Shown piece by piece: positions 58,204 through 64,000 of a stretch of DNA of 64,000 nt. The translations under genes and the position numbers were made by a program. The notes under the pieces are model-generated. The model saw nothing but the letters and a program-made list of their open reading frames with translations, searched no databases and was not told the origin of the DNA. The stretch comes from Phlebiopsis flavidoalba (taxonomy: Eukaryota; Basidiomycota; Agaricomycetes; Polyporales; Phanerochaetaceae). The stretch spans positions 1 through 64,000 of the forward strand of contig JAOCPU010000040.1 in NCBI GenBank assembly GCA_035772785.1. The letters run 5' to 3'. Position 1 is the first letter of the stretch. Every line of letters starts with the position of its first letter.

Positions 58204-58889
58204 ATGCAAAGCGCAGGCTACCTCAAGAGCTCTGCGATCACGTCATCAGTTACACACCCACAGACCATCTTTCCTCCTGCTCTCTCGTGTGTAAGAGCTG
58301 GGGAAAAAAAATATGGCCTCTGTACGAACTACTTCGAGATCTCGTTTTGCCATCCCAGGAAACTAGAGCAGGGCGAATGGGGGAGCAACGCTTTTCGCGC
58401 ATATTCGTGGTCACATTGACGGCCAGTCCCGTTTTCAGCGAAAATGTTCGCGCCTTGCGACTTGAAACCCCTATAAGGGACTGTCCTATGAGACGGTGCT
58501 CACGGACGACCTGGAGATACCCGTCTGACCGCGATCATTTCTGCGTGCCCACGTTTGGTCATGATCTCACTCCCCTTCATCTCCACTTTACGTTCTACGA
58601 CCTACACTGCCTACACTTCCAGACGGACATTGCGGACGCATCAAACGATTACATACTTTCTCTACGCTCAAAGGCGCAACGCCCCAACAACTTCACCTGC
58701 GGTACTAATTCGCACTCTAGTCCCTCTTTTCTCACTATTGAAAGCCTCGCATGGTTGAAGTTGGCTACAGTGGCGCAAGCACCAGCAGTACACCCTCCGC
58801 ACACACCATCTCCGTCATCGGCTGACTACTTGGATCTATTGAAAGCTACAGGACTCGCGCCGCTTTGGCTTGTCGACACTCTCCAATAA
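58204..58889 (+). CDS. F-box protein
   Basis: RLPQELCDHVISYTPTDHLS is followed by SCSLVCKSWGKKIWPLYELL, a textbook F-box opening (LP.EL.D.VI.....D..SCSLVCKSW). It runs in one frame from about 58210 to a stop at 58887-58889. The ATG at 58204 is one base out of this frame, so a single indel at about 58215 is needed; otherwise an upstream exon supplies the start. Downstream come VTLTASPVFSENVRALRLET and LTPLHLHFTFYDLHCLHFQT (LRR-like strands), and LDLLKATGLAPLWLVDTLQ at the end. About 225 residues, shorter than the usual 400-500 of this family; the remainder may continue in other frames toward 59490. It would act as an SCF substrate adaptor. Confidence 0.7.
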
Positions 58890-59930
58890 TCCATTACATC
58901 TGTGCAGCACCTGGTGTCGCGCGATAGCCTCCACACGTTCAAGCTGCGGCGGGGCTTTACATGAAAATCTAATCAGTCTTTGAGGGTACAAAGGTGCAGC
59001 CATATATCGTATGGGGCGCAGCAATCAGTTCCTATATCTTTCGCTGCCTATTTCTTCGCTCCGTCAGCTGGACTCTGTTCACGCCCGTACCCAACCGAAA
59101 GAAACCTCGACTAACTGGCGACCGCCTTTCGAGATATTCGGACCAGACCATCCACTGCAAACGGTTCAGGTAGAACAGATCGTCATACGAGGAAGCTACC
59201 ACTTTGAAAAACGGACGCGCCTGATCGCGAAACCCATGCCGCTTGCCTTATTGAAGAATAAACTATGGAATGAGATTGGTCGTCACTGGAGCCCTTTTAG
59301 GGTCACGCATATCTATGCGAACTCTGCGACTGTGCTTTTCGTGCACTTACAGTACATCCAGCGGGATTTGGTAGGACAGTCGATGCATGGCAAGACGTGC
59401 ACACATACTCGTGTTGTAGAGGTGCTCCGCCCGAGGTCATCGATACTCGATTGTCAAGTAGTGTTTCACGGCGTGTCATTGTAGTGCCTAGTTTACTCAC
59501 ACGAACTTTTTGATAATATTTGTTCGAATCCAAGCAACACCTTCCCCACCGCGCATGATGGCTGACAAATGATTTTTGAACGCTAGTAGACAAACACTTC
59601 ATACCGTAATAACGAACGAGAACATATTGTTTACTACACACGGTAATATCACTCAACAATGTCTGGTTAGAACAGAGGGGTGTTGAAATCGCAAAGTAAT
59701 ATATACCACCCCGTAGCACATGATACATGTATTTAATTCGCCGACACCGTTACAACATCATTCGGGCATACAAGAGGTTTACTATACAACAAGTAAAGGG
59801 CAAATACAGAAGCTAAAGGACAACAATATACATGAGGTATATTATCCTGGTAATGTCTTGAAACGAAAACGAGTGATGACCGTGCAGGAGGACGTCACCA
59901 TGCTGGCCGAAATGTCGATTGACTTATGCG
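58890..59930. other. Region between the F-box gene and the SNF2 gene
   Basis: A plus-strand frame of 157 codons (59011-59484) might be a downstream part of the F-box protein (PFEIFGPDHPLQTVQVEQIV, LRQLDSVH), but I cannot confirm it. 59500-59930 is AT-richer and shows nothing. Confidence 0.4.
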
Positions 59931-62900
59931 TTAAAGGAACCTGACCTTACCGGATCCATGGTGATCTTTTAGTCTCTTGTGTGGAGGCTCGTCCAAGGAC
60001 TCTGTTTGTGTGTCGTGCGGTACCAAACTCCGCCACTGTAGCTCGCGGTCTCTTCGGTTCAGTCCTCGAAACATCAACAGACGGGCGCGACGTCTGAGTT
60101 GGTGTTGACGAAAGAAGCACGGAGAAACTCCTGTGCTCAGGCAAGAGCGGATAAAGATAAGAAAAGTGATCGGTCTCAACCGCGCTCGGTCCAAGAAGCA
60201 AGAATTTAGGGTTCTGAAGAGAACTTGAGGTATTGCGCGAATGGCAAACAGATTAGACACGTACAGCAATGAAGTCGCGCATGGTGCGGTCTTCTGTCAG
60301 ACCAGGAAGTTTTCCAGACGTTGTAGACCCACGTTTGAGAGCCGCCCGCCGGTCGAGCATGGCCTCCTCTGCGGTAGACCTGATGGCCAGGGTTTTGACT
60401 GTGAAACGTCAGACGAAGAATCAGAATCGAACGATGATGTGTATGTGCCACGTACCTGATACGGGCAACTTTTGTCCAATACGATGCACACGCTGATGTG
60501 AAGTCAGATAACTAATTGAAAGTCAACGGAATAGCGACATTCGCACTTTGATGGCTTGAGTTTCGACATCAGCTTTTGCCTGAGACGGGTTTTCGCAAAA
60601 TATGACCCGTGATGCGGTCACGATGTTTCTACCCAAGCGATGGTCAGAACGTAGCATTGTCCATGAAGGAACGAGAACTTACAGGCCTCGAGCCCCGTAT
60701 TTAAGTTCCATGAGAAAGACTCGTAGAGTGTCCGATGACTCAAATGTTGTCACATTTTGTTCAATTACTTTGACCGGAGAGTGAACAGTTGTGGTATACT
60801 TGATGTTCAACAACGAGAGGCCCTCCGCTACATACGCCAGCGTTAGTGGAGACTTCGAGAATATCAAGAATTTGGCATCTGCGGCATATTGGTGGACCTG
60901 ACATGGGCGGTGAGCGTTAAACATTGAAGAATATGTTTATGTTTACCTCGCTCAAGATGAAGTTCAACTTCGTAGACGGCGTGTTACCCCATACTACGCC
61001 TGCCAAAGGCGAGCTTTCTAGTAGCACAGAGGCCGGCTCGTCCAGCACCCGCGAAATCTTCGACGCTCCAAGATTGGCTAGCTTTTCTTGCACGGCCTTC
61101 AAGTTCTCGAAAGTCTCGGGGCTGACTTCTATCCGTGGCTTTCCCTTGCGCTTCTTCGCCGGACCCTTCTGGCTCTCACGCGCCTGAGTAATTTCCGCAC
61201 GATACCGCTCCTCTTCGCGAACCAATTCGCCCAGCTCGATGAGACGATCGTCGCGTGAAAGTGGCTTTGTGACGACGTAGTTGCGTAGGCGGGCAAGATG
61301 TTCAGCGTTGAGGAGAACGTGAGGAACGTGCGAGGAGGGACCGGTGAGCTGAGGGAGTTCTCCTGAAAAAGTTGGACCATGCGTGGTATATCGGCTGAGG
61401 AATGTTGAAGACGCGAGTGTAAATAACCGGAATCTTCTGCAGATTGCGCCACACAATGTCCGTCAGGGCGTTCTGACTGTGAAGTTTACATGTTTCAGTC
61501 ATCTCGACATGCAATGCACATATAAGTTATGCATACAGGTGCGTGATAGAGCTCACCAGGAGCTTGACGTCTGATAGGGACGTCTCTGCAACGAAAGATT
61601 CCTGCTTCATGTATGCTTTTCCCGTTGCCAAAGCGACGCTAAAATTCTCGATTTCATCGTCGGTAGTGTGCCAAAACATGTTCCTAACGAGGGTCCGAAT
61701 CGACGAGTGGTTTTAGCCAACATGGCACGTAGTGCACGCACTGTGATATGTTTTCAATGGTAGTCATGATAGCCTTGACGTTCTGCGCAATAGTCAGCAT
61801 GATGTGCTAAAAAGCAGCGCAGCATACCACAAATCAATGGCTTACATTGGGGGTGAAAGAAGTAGTCCTATGATTGCCCTTGAGTGGTTGTCATAATATA
61901 AAAACATCAAATCGATAGCTCACCGCGCCTTCTCTCTGCGACGTGACCGCATTTATTGCAATCATCGCCTGTAAGACGTTGTATGTCTTGGCCGCGTACA
62001 GGTCCAGATCTAGGAGGACCGTCTCCTGTGTCAACGTCGGCAGGATAATTTCCGTCTCAATATCTTCAATCCTGATGTCAAGTAGTTTTAGCCAAAGATC
62101 GCTCAATGATATCACCAATATACCTATGGCGTATCATCGTACTTTCCATGACTTGTGTCAAGACCTGGACAGCGCCTGGCCTCGGCCCAGCAGTATCCAT
62201 TAACGGGGCAATGACAAGGCTACTGAACACCTTTGCCCCTGACGCAAACTGCGGTACCTCGAGAAAACATCGATATCATCGTTCCGAGCTTGTTGAGGTC
62301 CTCGCGGTCTTCTTTTGTCACACACGCGTGTACGAGACTGATTGGTATTGTGCATATTCTCAGGCGTGGGAGACTCAAGACGCAGGTCGGGGGCATGCTC
62401 TGCTGCGGAAGTGTCAGACATGGCGTCTTCTTCGTCTGCCGCTCCCTCTGGATATTGTTGCTCGCCGACGCCGAACTGCAAGCCCATCAGGTTGGCTAGA
62501 GGCTAGTCAATTCGCAGCCTCGTGGTTCCTGTGAGGGCTTACTAGTAGGTGTTCCTGTCACAATCCATTTGCTTTCGACGCTGAGGCTCTTGAGAATGGA
62601 GAACAGGGCTGTGCTTGCGTTGCTGAGATTGTTTCCCTCGTCTACGGACCACCCGCTTCCATCGAACTTGCAGCAGCGGTGATACGTCTTTTGGTGGGTC
62701 ACAGACACAGCGTGGTACCCGGTCGGGACGTCTTCAAAGACGGCTCACAGCAACATATAGGTGTGCCATGAGTAGAGCGTCTGCTCGTTCTTTGGGTCCA
62801 AACGAGTCGCTTCCAGCGAAAGACCTATCCAGTCATCAAATGAGGCGTCGTATCGGAATTCATTATCAGCTACGCACGAGAATGACTCATGAGTACGATC

Positions 62901-64000
62901 TGTCGGAGTGTGTTGTGAGCACAAAGTACGAAAAAGTGGTGTAGAAAAATAAGTACAGACGTCGTTCAACGCGAGTACTTGGGCCGGAGGAAGTTCCTTC
63001 TCAGTGACAATAAAACGCTGCAGCAACTCATTGCAGTGCTTATTCATCTCACTCGCCCACTGGTTTCATTCAAGTTAGGCGGAACGATGATCAAGTGTCC
63101 CTGCGGACAAGTACATGGTCTTCGGCCCCTTCCCTCCGCGCGCGGTTTCCGGCTCGTCCTGCTGACCCTCCAGAGCCACATCTTCAAAACTGGTGGTAGA
63201 AGGGAGTGTTGCGCTTATACGACGCCCAAAGATGCAACTCCTTGAAAACACTCTTGCCTGCGCGTACGCCTGCTTCGTCGGGATGCCTTCTGCAGAGGTC
63301 GAGACGTGCTCTAACGAGCGAGGGAATCCGATTATTGTTGGCTGCGTCCAACCATTTTTTGTACCGTTTGTCTCGGGAACCTGTTCCGCGGGCCGCCGAC
63401 CGTACGTTGGTGAGGGATCGTGGCGGAACGAGAGTGGCGTGAGTATGGGAGGCGGGTCTAAAATGGACTCCTCTGGGGCTGGTAGCGCGTCCATGGTTGC
63501 CGTCGTTATCAGTGGCAAGTGTCTGAGACCGTTTTCCCCGTACCTAGAACGAGCTGAACATGCGTATGTATGCGCCTTTTTAGCGTAGTATCTTACCCAG
63601 CTCTTCGCATAGAATGCTCCCCGGCTCTGTGTCTGCTGTGGGCGGTCTCGTAGTATCTCCATAGTGGCGGCTGCAAATAGAACACCGTTCCGGCCACTCC
63701 AATTATTGGAACGTATGAAGGGTCTGGGATGAAGCCAGGATTGAGCTCTCGCTGCATCATTGCGCGACACTGTCTCTCGTTTGGTACCCGTAGAGAGCAG
63801 GTTCCAGGCCCGGAATGTTTTCGCCATCTATGACACGCTTATGACAGCGCCGCACAAGTGCAAAGAGCCAGCAGGGCAGATAAACTGGCGATGGTAGCGT
63901 GTTGTATATTTCCGCAAGCGTGCGGCATATCCTATACAAATAAAAAGCCCATAACCGGTTTGACAACCAAGCGGGAGTCATGGCATACCGTACTCATCAG
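59931..64000 (-). CDS. SNF2-family ATPase/helicase (Rad5/HLTF-like), 5' end outside the window
   Basis: Minus-strand blocks in order: [20 protein letters not shown] and [12 protein letters not shown] (63900-63770), and LGTGKTV of helicase motif I (about 63535). [20 protein letters not shown] (about 63410) and [19 protein letters not shown] sequence (about 63100) follow. Motif II reads VDEGN (about 62640), then [20 protein letters not shown] and GTPTS (motif III, about 62580). [20 protein letters not shown] (about 62080) is followed by [20 protein letters not shown] (about 61670) and [13 protein letters not shown] (about 61385). The C-terminal helicase lobe has [20 protein letters not shown] (about 60880), [13 protein letters not shown] (about 60690), and HRIGQK with [15 protein letters not shown] (60470-60350). 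The end is [10 protein letters not shown] (59931). It probably remodels chromatin or acts in DNA repair. No RING finger was seen. An acceptor-like TATAG at about 63932 indicates that earlier exons lie beyond the window. Confidence 0.85.

Noticed and set aside
1..64000. CRISPR arrays, operons, riboswitches or phage genes
   Set aside because: No regularly spaced direct repeats or prokaryotic gene layout; spliceosomal-type introns and eukaryotic families show the DNA is fungal.

Overview
The window looks like nuclear DNA of a basidiomycete, most probably an Agaricomycete of the Polyporales type. The evidence is short introns with GT(A/G)(C/A)GT..(C/T)AG borders, genes on both strands at close spacing, several F-box/LRR-type genes, a tandem cluster of DUF6533-like membrane proteins, and a serine-rich GPI-type cupredoxin. 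There is no bacterial or organellar layout: no operons and no rRNA.

Layout. 1-6.5 kb: no gene that I can recognise. 6.7-8.4 kb: an Ecl1-like zinc-binding gene (+) running into an almost pure purine tract. 8.5-11.5 kb: no recognised gene. 11.5-15.8 kb: two related F-box/leucine-rich-type genes (-), the upstream one badly decayed. 16.4-20.8 kb: VPS54 of the GARP tethering complex (+). 21.3-22.0 kb: extracellular cupredoxin (-). 22.9-23.4 kb: thioredoxin (+). 23.8-25.0 kb: BRX1 ribosome biogenesis factor (-). 25.6-26.5 kb: an unidentified coiled-coil gene (+). 26.8-33.2 kb: three tandem DUF6533-like multi-pass membrane genes (-). 34.4-35.9 kb: a triple-KH RNA-binding protein (-). 38.9-43.3 kb: the FAN1 structure-specific nuclease (-). 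43.4 kb: an intron-containing tRNA-Ser(AGA). 43.9-45.7 kb: a conserved-looking acidic protein (-). 46.7-49.0 kb: an AAA+ ATPase (+). 49.1-49.8 kb: a 2H cyclic phosphodiesterase (-). 50.8-51.5 kb: an unidentified helical gene (+). 52.2-54.5 kb: ATP synthase subunit beta, ATP2 (-). 55.2-57.3 kb: amidophosphoribosyltransferase, ADE4 (+). 58.2-58.9 kb: an F-box gene (+). 59.9 kb to the right edge: a SNF2-family ATPase (-), truncated by the window end.

The genes are mostly independent housekeeping functions (vesicle tethering, ribosome assembly, interstrand-crosslink repair, ATP synthesis, purine synthesis, redox). They are interleaved with lineage-specific families (F-box, DUF6533, AAA+, SNF2). 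I see no gene cluster that forms one pathway.

The dominant property of the window is sequence quality. Nearly every recognisable protein, including normally single-copy essential ones, is broken into short pieces by single-base insertions, often in homopolymers, and there are G or C runs of 13-24 bases, one inside ATP2. I read this mainly as uncorrected sequence error rather than wholesale gene death, but the sequence alone cannot prove it. CDS coordinates below are therefore outer limits of a gene (start to stop, introns and frameshifts included), not clean reading frames.
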